From assembly GCF_033439725.1 (NCBI RefSeq), contig NW_026944383.1, positions 3,410,001 to 3,474,000 of the forward strand: a stretch of 64,000 bases of DNA. The letters are read 5' to 3'. Numbering within the stretch: the first letter of the stretch is position 1; each line of letters starts with the position of its first letter. The DNA is from Neurospora tetraspora. Its lineage: Eukaryota; Ascomycota; Sordariomycetes; Sordariales; Sordariaceae. A program made the translations under genes and the position numbers. Below, one piece after another: positions 23,638-34,387 of the stretch. The notes beneath the pieces were generated by a model. It saw only the letters and a program-made list of their open reading frames with translations, was not told the origin of the DNA and did not search any database.

Positions 23638-24601
23638 AGCCGGTCGAGATGGTGGCACTGATGACGATGAACTTGGTCAGGGGCGTTTTGGCATTTTTCT
23701 CGGATCACATTGCATGGGTTTGCTTTAATCTCTGGGCGTTTGAGCAATTGGTTTGTTGCTCTCTGTCTTGATGACGAGCAAGGCGAAGGGGTTGTTATAA
23801 AAGTGGTTCCGCCGGTTTGCTATTGTATGGGCTTTGGCCTGGGTCTTTTTCTCATGAGGAATAATTTTGTTGTATGATTTTCTCTGTGGTCGTATCGGTC
23901 GCGGCTCAGGAGCATGGTTCGAGGTATCTGATGTATGGGTTGGGTTATAGGAAGGCTACAGGATTACGAATACAATTGACAAACCCGTTGTCTGGTTCAA
24001 AAGAGGCTTGAGTCTTCAACCTGATCAACCGCATTGATTGCGTATACCCGTTGTTCGCGAGCCATCAACACTTTCAAAAGGATAGAAAGCCGGAGCATGA
24101 AAAGTATTACAGGCAATAGGTAGTCTGGTAGCCTTTCATTTTGAAGAAAAGCATTGATTGATAGCGAAAAAGAATGCCACTGCGGTTAATTATCTTCAGG
24201 GTTAAATAAATTCATATCATGAGCCAAGCTGGCTGTGTTTGTTTATGTTCAGTTCGCAGCCCCTTTCACCCCCTGATGGCGATGATCCAGGCGTCTGGCA
24301 ACCGCTACCGGGCCGATGCCAGCTGCCCGCGTCTAGGCCTGCCTGCAGCGGCACCGTTTGCTGCCACCGGCAGAGCCCCGCGGCCTGAACTTCAGTTCCA
24401 GTTCACGACAACGCCAGGCACGCGCATCCACCATCACAACCACTTTACTTTCAGCGCGCCAAACGAAACACTTCTCCCACCAACCAACAATAACTCCGAC
24501 CACATACACCCAAATTTCAGCGCGCTTATCCCGAACGCACTACATCAAACTATCTACGACTTCTTTTACTCAACGAACCTTAGAACGTAGAAGTCGCCAA
24601 A
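23638..24601. other. Intergenic region between PPC89-like and Y14 genes
   Basis: No gene seen. It contains 3' flanking sequence of the upstream gene. From about 24,400 a C/A/T-rich leader with few G residues runs up to the Y14 start codon. Confidence 0.5.
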
Positions 24602-25226
24602 ATGGGTGACGACATGGAAGTCGACGATGCGCCCCTCTCGCCTCAGCAGGAGGGTGTTGCTGCCTCCGGCGGCGCCAACTCCAACTCCGCCAAGGTTGCG
24701 GCCATGCAAACCCACACCAAGGCGACCGCCGTGCGCTCCATCGAAGGCTGGATCATCATGGTGACCAACGTGCACGAGGAGGCCGACGAGGAAGCCATCC
24801 AGGACAAGTTTGGCGAGTTTGGTGAGATCAAGAATTTGCATCTTAACTTGGACAGGCGAAGCGGTTATGTCAAGGTTCGTTTGTTGTCGTTGTGGCCTTC
24901 TTCTTCTTCTTTCTAGCATTATCTGTTATTTTTGTAGTTAAAGAGTACTGATCATGTCTTCCTTGATGCGCAAATAGGGCTACGCATTGATCGAGTATCC
25001 GACGCTGGAGGAGGCGCGCGCCGCCATCGATGGCGCCCACGAGACGAAGCTCCTCGACCAGACCATCCAGGTGGACTTTGCCTTTGTGCGACCACCCCCG
25101 GGCAAGACCGGCGCTGGCGGCGGCCGTGGTGGAGGTGGTGGCGCAGGCGGCGGACGCAACGGCCCTGGCAATCGCAATAGGGGTGGACGGAGTAGGAGCC
25201 GGAGCCCCGTTGGCAGGGACGATTGA
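24602..25226 (+). CDS. Y14: Exon-junction-complex RNA-binding protein Y14 (RBM8A)
   Basis: Two exons (24602-24874 and 24978-25226) give 173 residues. The product is the RRM subunit that pairs with Mago nashi in the exon junction complex left on spliced mRNA. The acidic N-terminus leads to [20 protein letters not shown], the Y14 entry into its single RRM (about 49-127). RNP2 is IIMVTNVH and RNP1 lies around GYALIEY; the joining helix has [20 protein letters not shown]. The tail is Gly-rich and ends in an RS-like segment, [17 protein letters not shown]. The intron falls inside RNP1, between GYVK and GYAL, with donor GTTCGT, slightly off consensus. The partner-removal factor PYM is encoded in this window at 44638-45234. 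Confidence 0.93.
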
Positions 25227-26378
25227 ATGACGGGATAAAACATCTCGATGCGTCTTTGTCTTGCAGTACTACGGCGCGACGAATGGAATGGGCGGGAGGG
25301 AATACCTTTGGATTGCCCGAGCATACGGCTTCCGTTACAAGTACGGGTGGAACCATAGATCGCTACATTGATCTTCGACCGGGCGGAAAAGGCCAGAATG
25401 GTAGGGGACGAGAGCTGAGGATACAAAAGCATTGGGAAGAGAGTTGGGTTCAGGTAGAGACAACCTGTAAACCAAAAACTACACTCAAGTAGCCGATGTG
25501 TCGTCAAAAGAGAGCAAAAATTCCAGACACGTCGGCGCGTTGCCACGGTCTTAACAGGTATGTTGGTATTTCCCCCCGGTTTCTTCTGGAATTTAGCTAA
25601 TCAAACTTTCTTCTTAGGACCTCAGATTGGCCTTGTACAACATTGCTGTGCAAAAATGTTTGCTGTGATTATACCCAGCATGAAGAACTGGGGGCTTGAG
25701 GCCTGCTTAAAAGCATGCATCGTCTTCCATTGGGCTTCCACTTCATGATGTGTCTGCAACTCCATGATGGCGGCACTTGAGTGAACTGGACCGTTCTGAG
25801 CCGCAGAATGGCCTTTGGTAACGAACAGTATAGGTAGATGGGTTTCATGTGCGTCCATACCTACTGGTTCTAGACTCGTCGGTTGTGTCGGCACTCCTCG
25901 TCGTTCACAAGCAGGCAATGAGTGAAAGGCGTCAGCTTTGAATCTGCGGGTCGTTGGACAATCTTCAGAAAGGATTGCGTTGGTTGACACAAGGGCTTTA
26001 TATGACCCATCCCGGCCACACTTACCGCCTTGTCCATTGGCACAAGAGTCGCGTGTCGTCCTTCCCATTCAGTTCATATCATGGTCATCAATCCTTAGCG
26101 CCAAGGGTATGAATCCACAATGCCGGGGCTTGGTAAGGCTGTGACGGAAGCGCTGAGCCGGAACTCCTGTCAGACTCGGCAATACATAAGACTTCGTTCT
26201 TCCATAAATCATTCGTTTTCTTTGCATTCAAGGTAAATCGTTTGCTAATCTCTTTCTTCGAGCGTTTGCTCGTTCCTAGTGGAACTCGTACCTGTTCTTG
26301 AATTTCTTGTCCGAGTTTCCATCTTCATGATCAAACTTCACGGTTACAGCATCCGTAATCAACGCTCTATTTTCCTAA
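25227..26378. other. Intergenic region between Y14 and IQM-like genes
   Basis: 1.15 kb without a supportable gene. The minus-strand frame 25622-26068 has no recognisable content. The stretch should contain the Y14 3' UTR and the promoter of the gene at 26379. Confidence 0.5.
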
Positions 26379-28436
26379 ATGGATCACTATAAGACAGCAA
26401 CGTCATCATCCGCCACAGCGGCAGGGGCACCTGCGCCGAACCTCTTAGGGGCATCACTGCGTGAAAGTCGGGATCCAGGAAGAACACGATCACGATCAGA
26501 GCCCAAACTTGATGCCTCTCGGGCCAGGTCAACCAGTACCAGATCTTACCTTTCACTCCCAGTGTCAGCTATTCGTCAGAGCTATTTGGACACGCTTGTG
26601 CCCCCAACGATTACAGAATTTGACCAAATCGCCGCAATCCAGGCCGAACGTGAGGCCGAAACGAAGAGGAAGCAGCTCGAGCTTCGCCGGCGAAGTCTCG
26701 AACAGGCCCAACTCCAATCCAACTTACTGCAACCGCCACAGCACCATGACAACCCCTCGGAACTTGCATCGTCTCGCCGCTCCAGGGCACTTTCCATCAC
26801 CACTCGTTTAGGACTTACACGCCAGAGAGCCGACAGTGATAACGGCGTTCGTACCAAAGCCGCTGCTCTGATTCAGCGAACCTACCGGGGCTACCGTGTC
26901 CGCCGTCAGCTCAAAGGCCTGGATTTGGACCCTTCAACAAGATGGAAACATGCAGTCCGTGAGGCTCAATGGCGCGAGCTAGTAAAGCCTCGTTCTCGGA
27001 GCAATCTTGGGATGTTGGGTAGTTGCAGGAGTATGCCGGGTGATCCGGAGTCTGGAGCAACCTCTTTTACCTTCGGTAGCCGATCGTCAATAGCACGGCA
27101 AAACTGGAAGAAGGTAGCCACTATCGCACGCCGTGCAGGGGCGGATATAGATGGCGATGATTACTCTAGCGACTCTTCCTCCTCCTCGTCTCGCCCCTCG
27201 TCTTCATCGCACAGTGGAGAGTCCGGTCAAGAAAGGAGGCAGAGAAGGCAGGAAGCGCGCAGGGCCTTGAACGAGGCCAAGGAACGACGAAAGGCCGCCG
27301 CGAGAATGATGGGACTCCAGTACCTTCTTGAGATGGTGGACCTGAAACACCGATACGGTGCCAACTTGAGGGTGTATCACGAGGCCTGGAAACAAGCCGA
27401 CACTGACGAGAGCTTCTTCTTCTGGCTGGACCATGGCGAAGGCCGGGCTTACGATTTGGAAACATGTTCCCGTGAACAGCTAGAGCGAGAACGGATCCGA
27501 TATCTCTCCTACGAGGAGCGACAGCACTACCTTGTTCAAGTCGATGACGAAGGCCGTCTGTGTTGGGCCAAGAATGGGGAACGCATTGATACATACAAAG
27601 AATGGAAAGACTCGGTCCATGGCATTGTACCGATCGATGATCCTACACCTGCGTATGTGCCGGTTAACCCTTTGGGACATGAGACCTGTCTTTTCGGCCA
27701 TGCTAGTAGCAGGTCCGAAACGTCTGAGGACGAAGTAGGTGACGGTGCCGAAGACCACGCAGCGGACGAATATGCATCACCACCTACAACTAGGGTCGAC
27801 GTTCCCAGCGGAACAAAGAAAATAAAGCACCTCAAAAACAACCGGCATATATCAACCGGCATAATCGTCGACAAACTCCTCCGCAAATCCGTCCGCAAAA
27901 ACACCTGGATCTTCGTCGCCGATACCAACTTCCGCCTCTACGTCGGCATCAAAAACAGCGGCGCCTTCCAGCACAGCTCCTTCCTGCAGGGGAGCCGCAT
28001 CTTTGCCGCCGGGTCCATCAAGATCAAGGACGGCCGACTGACGAGCCTGTCCCCGCTAAGCGGGCACTACCGCCCTCCAACATCTAGCTTCCGTGCTTTC
28101 ATGCGAAGCTTGCAAGAGGAACAAGGGGTTGATATGGGCGCGGTAACGGTCTCCAAGAGCTACTCGGTGCTAGTGGGCATGGAGACGTACGTGAAGGCAA
28201 GGACTAAGGGAAAGGAGGCGCTTGGGAAGATGAGGCATCGGAAGGATAGGGTGTTGGCGCCTGAGAGGTATAGGAAGCGGGAGGAAGAGGCGAGGGATAC
28301 GTCTAGTAGTGCGGCGAGAGAGCGGGAGGTTATCGAGCATGAGGAGCGGACGAGGAGGGCGAATAGTAGTATGGGCGGGCATTTGATGCAGAAGCTGGGG
28401 ATCTCTTGGCGCGGTAGCCCTAAAGAACCGGAGTGA
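26379..28436 (+). CDS. IQ-motif calmodulin-binding protein related to plant IQM proteins
   Basis: One exon, 685 residues. A basic, disordered N-terminus precedes a single IQ motif at about 161-182 (AALIQRTYRGYRVRRQL), which should bind calmodulin. The rest has two blocks that match plant IQM proteins. Block 1 (from residue 310) reads LEMVDLKHRYGANLRVYHEAW, then FFFWLDHGEGRAYDLE and ERERIRYLSYEERQHY. Block 2 (from about 507) reads WIFVADTNFRLYVGIKNSG, then FQHSSFLQGSRIFAAG and LSGHYRPPTSSF. Between the blocks lies an acidic, variable linker. Molecular function is unknown in fungi; plant relatives act in calcium-linked stress and light responses. The strong match over two separate blocks makes the family call secure; the calmodulin-binding role is inferred. 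Composition changes near 28,170, where the coding strand becomes G-rich and C-poor. Confidence 0.85.
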   Translation: MDHYKTATSSSATAAGAPAPNLLGASLRESRDPGRTRSRSEPKLDASRARSTSTRSYLSLPVSAIRQSYLDTLVPPTITEFDQIAAIQAEREAETKRKQLELRRRSLEQAQLQSNLLQPPQHHDNPSELASSRRSRALSITTRLGLTRQRADSDNGVRTKAAALIQRTYRGYRVRRQLKGLDLDPSTRWKHAVREAQWRELVKPRSRSNLGMLGSCRSMPGDPESGATSFTFGSRSSIARQNWKKVATIARRAGADIDGDDYSSDSSSSSSRPSSSSHSGESGQERRQRRQEARRALNEAKERRKAAARMMGLQYLLEMVDLKHRYGANLRVYHEAWKQADTDESFFFWLDHGEGRAYDLETCSREQLERERIRYLSYEERQHYLVQVDDEGRLCWAKNGERIDTYKEWKDSVHGIVPIDDPTPAYVPVNPLGHETCLFGHASSRSETSEDEVGDGAEDHAADEYASPPTTRVDVPSGTKKIKHLKNNRHISTGIIVDKLLRKSVRKNTWIFVADTNFRLYVGIKNSGAFQHSSFLQGSRIFAAGSIKIKDGRLTSLSPLSGHYRPPTSSFRAFMRSLQEEQGVDMGAVTVSKSYSVLVGMETYVKARTKGKEALGKMRHRKDRVLAPERYRKREEEARDTSSSAAREREVIEHEERTRRANSSMGGHLMQKLGISWRGSPKEPE

Positions 28437-28526
28437 TGCAAGGGGATCGAGTTCATCGATAGAGAGGGAACTTGGAGTTTGATCTCAAAGCACTTTATCA
28501 TAAAGGCAATACTTCTCCCACGCTCC

Positions 28527-29522
28527 TCAGTTCTCATCCCTCATCGTCGACCTCGAGATTTCCTCCCATTCGCCAATCAACCGCAACGTCTCCTCGCACT
28601 TCTTCCTAATAACCTCCAGAGTATCCGTCCCCAACGCCAATCTAACAGGAACCTCCCTGCCTTTCGCCACACCATCCTTGGTCAGCACATCCACGATGAC
28701 CTTGGCAGACTTGTCAACATCCCCAGGCTGTTTCCCGTTATACGCTTCCAGAGCATCATGCACCGCCGCCACCGCTGTACCTTCATAGGCCGCAATCTTT
28801 CTTTCTGTCACAACTCGGTGGTCTCCTCCTCCTCCTCCTCCGTCCCCGCCAGCGCCACGCGCCAGGAACCCCGTCTGAGTATATCCAGGCTCTATAACGC
28901 ACACGTCTATGCCGAAGGGCTTCAGCTCTTCTGCAAGACCCTCGGTTAGACCACTCACGGCGAATTTGGTGCTGCAATCTAGATGTCTGGGTATTAGACT
29001 TGATCCAATTCAGAATGACAGGAGAAAAAGAATCAACTTACAATGCGCAACCCCAGCACCCGACCACCAACTCCCCAGACTCCCAAAATTGGCCAGCGCC
29101 ACTTGTTGACCACCCGGAACAGCCGCCGCCGCAGCTCTGAGATATTTGGTAACTGCCCGAGCGACGTTGAAGGTTCCGAGCACATTGGTGTTGTAGTGGT
29201 CGAAGACTTCCTTGTTGCTGGCCTCCTCCACCCCTCCTTCCAAAATATACCCAGCACAATTAACCACATGGGTAATCCTTCCGTACACCTCATTCGCCTC
29301 CGCCATTTTTTGGGCTAGCGTCTCGTCGTCGCTGGTGACGTCGAGATCCATGACCGCGGCCCCGGCGGCCTTGAGTTCAACGAGTCGGGAGGAGTTCCGT
29401 GCTGTTGCGATTACTTTGTGCCCGCGGCTGAGGGACTCGAAGGCAATGGAGCGGCCGAAGCCGGAGGTGCAGCCGGTTATTAACCAGACTGGTGTTGATG
29501 GTGTTGGTGTGGGTGTGGACAT
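28527..29522 (-). CDS. Short-chain dehydrogenase/reductase (classical SDR)
   Basis: Minus strand, two exons: 29522-29042 and 28978-28527, giving 310 residues. The intron (29041-28979) has donor GTAAGT and acceptor CTAG. It splits the catalytic tyrosine codon, so only the spliced frame restores the YxxxK motif (Y161-C-S-T-K165). The cofactor loop TGCTSGFG is at 16-23, the dinucleotide-binding region continues with ATARNSSRL and LDVTSDD, and NCAG is intact. The catalytic serine is probably S148. A Gly/Asp-rich insert follows the GYTQTGF segment. The substrate is unknown; it resembles fungal SDRs annotated only as oxidoreductases. The start at 29522 (MSTPTP) places the Rossmann fold at the usual distance. 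An in-frame ATG at 29621 would add 33 residues and cannot be excluded. Confidence 0.88.
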
Positions 29523-30388
29523 TGTAATGGGTGTTTTGCGGCTGGTGGGAAAAGGTTCAAGAGAGAGAGATGAGATGACTGAGGTTTCTTGTCGTTTTGT
29601 TGTTGCTGGAGATGTACCCACCAGGCAGCTTGAAGATAGATATTGTATGTTACTTTTTCTCCTTCTTCATATTCAGTTTGACAAGCAGGCGACTGGACTC
29701 TCTTATACATTTCCAGCACATCGTTCGTTTTTCTTGCCCGGGTTGTCCCATGTTCAATATCAGACAGACAGAGCCATGGAGTTAACCCGTAAGCTAACGC
29801 CGTCCCGGCCCGTCCGAGACAAGGCAAGGCGAACGGCGAACGGAGTTCGGCTTTGCCATCAAGTTAGTGTGTCATTGGCAATCCATAGTACCATAGTAAA
29901 GCGACGTGAAATGGATCTCGGTCGTCATCAAGAATTAGAGCAGAAGAGAGGATGGACAGGATAAAACACTGCCGGTAAGGTGGTGTAAGTACTAACGCCG
30001 TTCGATACGGTCATCTGGAAGAACAAACGCTGATTGGTCGAAAGATGGTCTTAACGCCGATAAAGTCTTCGGACATGTAGTCTACTTGACCAGTTTGTTA
30101 CACAACCGATTCCCCAAATCCTAGAAGGTCTCCAAGATTCTATATGTCTAGTAGTCAGTCAAATATGGTCAAATAAGGACGTCCGGAGAAAAAGAAGAGA
30201 GACGAGCTGCTTGGAGGCAGTCTGCACCAAAACAAACAGTTCGTTGTTCGGGGAAGTCCCACCACCATCAACCCTGACATCACCCCCCCTAACCCTAATG
30301 ACATCCACCATCCATCCATCCCCTACCCTGCAAAAAGGTGAATACCCACCACGAAACACCTCAAGTAACTGTCAAAAAGATAAGATAT
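29523..30388. other. Intergenic region between SDR and tRNA-Phe
   Basis: No gene supported. It contains the promoter of the minus-strand SDR. At 30288-30299 the plus strand reads CCCTAACCCTAA, two copies of the fungal telomere repeat in reverse orientation. Confidence 0.45.
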
Positions 30389-30477
30389 TGCGGTTTGTGT
30401 GGATCGAACACACGACCTTCAGATTTATGAGTGAAGTGGACTTCAGTCTGACGCTCTCCCAACTGAGCTAAACCCGC
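30389..30477 (-). tRNA. tRNA-Phe (anticodon GAA) with 16-nt intron
   Basis: The minus strand folds into a full cloverleaf: acceptor GCGGGTT/AACCGC with discriminator A, D arm TAGCTCAGTTGGGAGAGC, anticodon stem TCAGA/TCTGA, and T arm GTGTG/CACAC around TTCGATC. The anticodon loop CTGAAGA carries GAA. A 16-nt intron (30425-30440) sits after position 37, the standard place. Close similarity to yeast tRNA-Phe supports the identity. A T5 Pol III terminator follows (A5 on the plus strand at 30374-30378). Confidence 0.97.
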
Positions 30478-30914
30478 TATTGTTGAAAGATCTGGGGAGG
30501 AAACTCTGTTTATAATTTGATCGAAAGAGATGCGGTTGTCGAACCTTCAAGAGACCTATATGGCTTGAGTGCGACGATGCACATCAGTTTTACACATTCA
30601 ATGCATTGGATTGCCGAAAGAGTCCTCGTTCTTGTGAGACTCGGGGTTAAGAAAACTCGTTGAATTGGACGGGAGCTATGAAAATCTGGGTATAAGACTG
30701 TTGGACGAGAACGACAGGCATCTAACCGTCTATCTACCCGGTGTATACTAACAACCCTCCGTACTGAACTGATCATTATCTATGATTGTGCTGCTCATGG
30801 CTAGTCATTAAAACCTAGTAATATGATGCGTGGCCGTCTGGTACAAGTGAAAGGAATAAGCATAATGCCCATGTTCGAGAGAAAAGGCACAATGATGCAG
30901 CGCGTTTCTAGAAA
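30478..30914. other. Spacer between tRNA-Phe and the HMT1-like gene
   Basis: 437 bases, no gene seen. It holds the 5' flank of the tRNA gene and the 3' flank of the ABC transporter gene (both on minus). Confidence 0.5.
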
Positions 30915-33900
30915 TCAGACGCTTGGAGAGACACTTGGTCCCGATGGTTCGCTCTTCGATTGAATCCTTCGAGAATAAACAGGGCACTTTAGTCCCCCAT
31001 AACTAGGAGCAGCTCCCCCGGATGGCCCAGTCTGAGAGTTAGTTTCCTCTTCGCCTGTCGCGGCCATAGACTTCGAATATCCTTCTGTACTGCACCCGGC
31101 CTTTGCGGGAGACTGTATAGTCTGGACTAACTGATACGGGGCTGCGACCATCATGATCGGAGAAGGGAAGTGTTGCATCAGTTGGGCCGGAGCGATCCCA
31201 GCAGGACTGGGTGGCGGCATGTTCTCGAGGTAGTCTCCGCTGTTGCAATTCAGTCTCATCGGACTCATAGTGACCCGTGGCGATGACGCAGCGACCGATC
31301 GAGGTGTGAAGGTTGGAGCAGTAGGGTTCAACTTCAAATGCTACATCGGAATATGGTTAGAAACAGCCAAGGATGTATCATGCTTAAAGTAAGAATAATA
31401 CATAATTGGTTGATCTATACCTCTTTCTGATGACTTGGAGTGTCCTTTGCCTCGGTTGCCGGAGAGTCCTGCTGGTTAGCAGGTCTAACCTTCAACGCCG
31501 TAGAGCTCTTGACTTTCACCAGTTCCGACTTGGTTTTGTCAGGGGTCAAGTCATTGACAATGCCTGAGGTCTTCTTTACTGACGCCGGCTTGGCCTCAGT
31601 AGCGTCCTTCACTTTCGGTTTGATGAAGATCTGCTTGGACCAAAGCTCGGCATACTTCCCATTTGCTCGGATCAAGTCTTCGTGGCTTCCCTCCTCCACG
31701 ATCTCTCCGCCGGTAACGACCATAATCTTGTCGGCGTTCATGATAGTGGATAGTCGATGCCTAAGTCTCCATTAGTACGGGACACAATGGTGATGATTGT
31801 GTCAAAACATACGCAACAATGAACGTCGTGCGTCCTTTGCACAGTTTACCAAGTGCCTCCTGAATCTTTTGCTCCGTCTCGGTATCGACTGCAGACGTGG
31901 CTTCATCAAGCAATACAATAGCAGGCCTCTTGAGGATGGCGCGCGCGATAGCCACCCGTTGCAACTCGCCGCCGGAGAGTTTGACACCACGCTCGCCGAC
32001 ACAGGTCTGGTAGCCTTTGACACTATTAGCTTCAAAGACTCAATCCCGCAGACCAGATTATCTACTCACCGTCTGTGAAGGTCAGGATTTGCTCGTGAAT
32101 GCTGGCTGCCTTGCAAGCTTCGTGAACCTCTTCATCAGTGGCTGTAAGCTTTGCGTAGCGAACATTGTTCATGATTGTGTCATCAAAGAGAATAGGGCTC
32201 TGCGGTACGACGCCGATTTGGGCTCGCAAGCTACGCGTTGTATTAGCTCCTCGGCCCAACAGATATTCGCTATGGATACTTACCTAAACAGATCAACGTC
32301 CCGAATATCTTGCCCATCAATCTTGATTGAGCCACCGGTTACATCGTAGAAGCGGTCGAGAAGCTTGAGCATAGTTGATTTGCCCGCTCCTGTAGCCCCG
32401 ACGAAAGCCACACTTGTTCCAGGAGCTGCCTGAAAGTTGACGTTCTTCAATATCGGTTTTTTCTTGTCGTAGGAAAAGGATACGTTCTCAAATTGAACAT
32501 GTCCTCCTTGAAAGTCGAGTGGCGGTGCCCCTTCTTTGCTGAGGACAGTCGGCTTCATTTGCATGATTTCCAATAGGGACTCAGCGCGAATCAGATCACC
32601 CGAAATGCTCTTCCCAAGCGAAGCAAAGAAGGTGAGCGGGGAAACCAACTGAGACCAGTAGGTCAGCAACATCACGAACTGGCCTGGAGTTGCTTGCCCT
32701 TGTGTAATCTGGCTCACAGCAAGGAAAGCCCCAGCTAGAAGACCGCAAAGCAAAACCATGGACTGGAACGCATAAGCCAGATAGTACCCCAGAAGGACTC
32801 TCCGAAACTGCCCCACGTTGTTGTTAACAGCGTTGGAATAGCGGGTTTCCTCATGGCCGATCTGATTGAAAGAGCTGACAGTTGACCAGCCTTGGATCCC
32901 GGCATGACGGACGTAATGCTCCTCAAAGTAAGCGCTCACTTGGCTCTTTCGAACCTCCTTTAGTCCTGACAACATGATCGCCGTGATATAACAGAAGACG
33001 GTTGCTGTCGCAATGGTGATGAAACCCTCGTAGGGGCCGAATGTGACCGAGAGGTAAATAAACGCGACTCCCATGTCAATGAGCATGGGAATAGCTTGAA
33101 AACATATAGACTCAAGCATATTTGATATGTTGGAACCCGACATGATCGCCATCTCGACATCTGAACAGCTCTTGGAATCGTGGAAATCGGAAGATAAGTT
33201 GAGGACATGCGAATATGCAGCCGTGGAGATGCGAGACGTGGAGTAGCTCTCAACTGGAATCCATAACCACTGGCGCAACAGCGAAATGCCAGCTTCGGAG
33301 GCAACGAGCTTGAGGCCTGCAAAAACGAGAACCTGTGTCCATGGATCCTTGTGATTGACTCCCCCAAGACTGTCCATGACAATTCCTATTTGTCGTGGAA
33401 TTAGGACATGGATGAAGTTCATGGCAAGCAAGCAGCAGCCAACGAGAAAGACGCGGAGCTGGAGCCCTCGGTTGCCAACGGGCCAGACATACGGAAAGAA
33501 GATCTAGACGAATCGTCAGCATTATGAGCAAGTGGCTTTAAGCGAAATCGTTGAAAACGAACCATGAAGCTCTTGGCGTAGGTTACCCAGTTTCCTTTCT
33601 CTTTCAAGCGTTTCTCCATCAACTCGGCTGCCTGTCGCTGTCGTCGTTCGTAAGGGGATTCGACGCGATCATTCGAAGGGGATGAGCTTTCGTCGGTTGA
33701 ATTTGTCGAGGTAGATCCATAGCCATCAGTAGAGTTCTCGCCGTCCTGGTTGGCGGATACCTCGGTGGTCGAACTGCTATTCGATGCCTTCAGCAACCCT
33801 TGTCTCTCGGCATCAGTACCCTTCTCCCGCCTGAAGCTGCAAGTAGCTTCAATGTGAGCCGCTACTGCTAGGGTAAGAGCAAGGTACCTGGCGGCGATGG

Positions 33901-34387
33901 TGGAGATGCTGAAGATATCGGAATAAGTCAGGGTGGATGGCGGTCGAGCAAGGAAAGACAGGGCCGCAATCAGGGGCTCGAAAAGCAGTGCCATGACGAA
34001 CGATCCAATGAAGGGGTACCACACGGGGGCTTTTGAGTGTACGAGTCCAGCGAATTCGACGCCAAACACCAGAATACAGGAAAGGAGGCCAATGGTAACA
34101 TCTTGCTCGGCAGGGAGTCTGTGTTGGGTGAAGGATCTGATACCCAAATCAATGAGCTGCATCACGTATGTGAGGATGATGAACACGAGCAGCCAGAGTA
34201 TAAAACGTCGGCGACCATGGTTTTCTTGTGCTGATTTTGTTTGCAGGGTGCACACAGCTAGCGTTGTCGAAATAATGTAGTAGGCAAAAACGGCCGTAGG
34301 ATAACCGTAATGAAGACAGAACAATGCCTGTTTGACCCGAGGATCAAGGCTGGCATGGGCCAGGCTGCCGTCCTCTGGGTCTGGCAT
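30915..34387 (-). CDS. HMT1: HMT1-type ABC transporter (ABCB half-transporter with N-terminal membrane extension)
   Basis: Six exons on minus: 34387-33563, 33503-32284, 32230-32070, 32014-31813, 31760-31421 and 31340-30915, giving 1057 residues. Hmt1 proteins sit in vacuolar membranes and export phytochelatin- or glutathione-linked metals; the substrate here is inferred. About five N-terminal helices (residues 18-185) precede a disordered linker. A six-helix ABC membrane domain (about 285-590) and one nucleotide-binding domain follow. Walker A is GATGAGKST (644-652), the Q loop lies in [10 protein letters not shown], the signature is LSGGE (748-752), Walker B is IVLLDEATS with D772/E773, and the switch histidine is H804 (AHRLST). 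The N-terminal extension separates HMT1 from mitochondrial ATM1. The last 140 residues, after an intron with a weak GTATAG donor, are Pro/Ser-rich and not family-typical. If that intron is retained, translation stops at its first in-frame TAG. Confidence 0.87.

Noticed and set aside
28821-28850. TCC repeat as a separate repeat locus
   Set aside because: It encodes the Gly-rich insert of the SDR gene and is short; described with that gene.
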